The translations under genes and the position numbers were made by a program. Positions 63,521 through 64,000 of a stretch of 64,000 bases of DNA are shown piece after piece (positions within the stretch are counted from its first letter, which is position 1; each line of letters opens with the position of its first letter). The stretch comes from Acanthosepion esculentum (taxonomy: Eukaryota; Mollusca; Cephalopoda; Sepiida; Sepiidae). Below the pieces are notes generated by a model that had not been told where the DNA came from, did no database searches, and was given only the letters and a program-made list of their open reading frames with translations. The stretch covers positions 52,351,783-52,415,782 of the forward strand of contig OZ038487.1 of assembly GCA_964036315.1 (NCBI GenBank), in the 5' to 3' direction.

Positions 63521-63754
63521 GTTTTGTGATGCCAACAAATACTCGTTGGAACTTTCATAATGCTCGTTGTAGTAAAGACTACGTAATCCCAGATACAACA
63601 CTACTGAACCCTACTGGTGTATGATGCCTTCGAATAGCACTTGCACTAATAGTACTTGGTCGATAATACTCGCTCAAACAGTAATCTGTATAGTGATCCA
63701 AATAGAGGAATAGTATAGTGAATATTATAGAGAATAATGGTATATTATAGTGTA
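63521..63754. other. Unassigned, CG-containing stretch
   Basis: 'ACTCGTTGG', 'GCTCGTTGTAG', 'GGTCGATAATACTCGC' give this part a different base use from the R1 sequence before it. It may belong to the repeat that contains the following satellite. Confidence 0.35.
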
Positions 63755-63966
63755 TAGTAATAGAGGATAGACTAGAAATAGTGATCCATATAGTAATAGA
63801 GGAGAGACTAGAAATAGTGATCCATATAGTAATAGAGGATAGACTAGAAATAGTGATCCGTATAGTAATAGAGGATAGACTAGATATAGTGATCCGTATA
63901 GTAATAGAGGATAGACTAGAAATGCAGATCCGAATAGTAATAGAGAATAGATTAGAAATAACAATC
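63755..63966. repeat. 36-bp minisatellite, six units
   Basis: Unit 'TAGTAATAGAGGATAGACTA' + 'GAAATAGTGATCC' + 3 bp begins at 63755, 63791, 63827, 63863, 63899 and 63935, exactly 36 bp apart. Because 36 is a multiple of three, both strands show long open frames with a 12-residue repeat; I do not consider them genes. Confidence 0.95.
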
Positions 63967-64000
63967 ATTAAGACATCATGGGACTTCCTACATGTGCATT

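Noticed and set aside
63579..63968. Minus-strand ORFs with a 12-residue repeat
   Set aside because: A 36-bp minisatellite keeps frames open on both strands automatically.

Overview
This is AT-rich animal genomic DNA built almost entirely from decayed mobile elements and tandem repeats. I found no host protein-coding exon that I can defend. The mix of tRNA-headed SINEs, three kinds of non-LTR retrotransposon, Ty3/Gypsy elements with a GGCGACGA-type primer site, foldback elements and long TA, ATCT and TG microsatellites fits a mollusc, most likely a cephalopod such as an octopus. That assignment is inference; no diagnostic host gene is present. Working family names used here: J1 and J2 (two Jockey-like LINEs), R1 (RTE-like LINE), L3 (a third LINE), SINE-A to SINE-E, Rep-R (dispersed non-coding repeat) and HPE (hairpin element).

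Layout. 0.3-3.1 kb holds J1 and J2 pieces. 3.7-4.4 kb has ATCT microsatellites and a foldback. 5.1-5.4 kb is SINE-C with a hammerhead-like motif. 6.2-6.8 kb is L3. 6.85-9.36 kb is a 28-bp minisatellite with large internal duplications. 9.4-13.4 kb has SINEs, R1 and L3 pieces and a 142-bp triplication. 14.1-14.3 kb is the hairpin element HPE between 16-bp direct repeats. 15.6-20.6 kb holds R1, J1, SINE-B, SINE-C, a foldback and Rep-R.

21.14-28.00 kb is a mosaic Gypsy element with two LTRs, inserted in an R1 copy and itself carrying a SINE-A in its 5' LTR and an unidentified ORF. 30.65-31.41 kb is a tandemly repeated pogo/Tigger-like MITE. 32.7-33.5 kb is a 375-bp tandem duplication. 38.31-43.22 kb is a young, nearly complete but frameshifted Gypsy element. 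44.22-44.94 kb is a MITE with an 8-bp target duplication. 46-54.8 kb holds Rep-R, R1, J2 and SINE-E insertions with clear target duplications.

54.87-55.17 kb is a 5S rRNA-derived segment fused to a SINE. 55.17-57.92 kb is a candidate non-autonomous Helitron filled with HPE-related modules whose hairpins covary. 58-61.6 kb holds Rep-R, palindromes, long TA tracts, a second hammerhead-like motif and a J1/J2 junction. 62.6-64 kb is R1 interrupted by SINE-E, then a 36-bp minisatellite.

The elements interact as hosts and guests: SINEs and LTR elements sit inside LINEs, so relative ages can be read from the nesting. The best candidates for something undescribed are the HPE hairpin modules (14.1 kb and 55.8-57.5 kb) and the SINE-E family, followed by the 5S-headed SINE and the hammerhead-like motifs.
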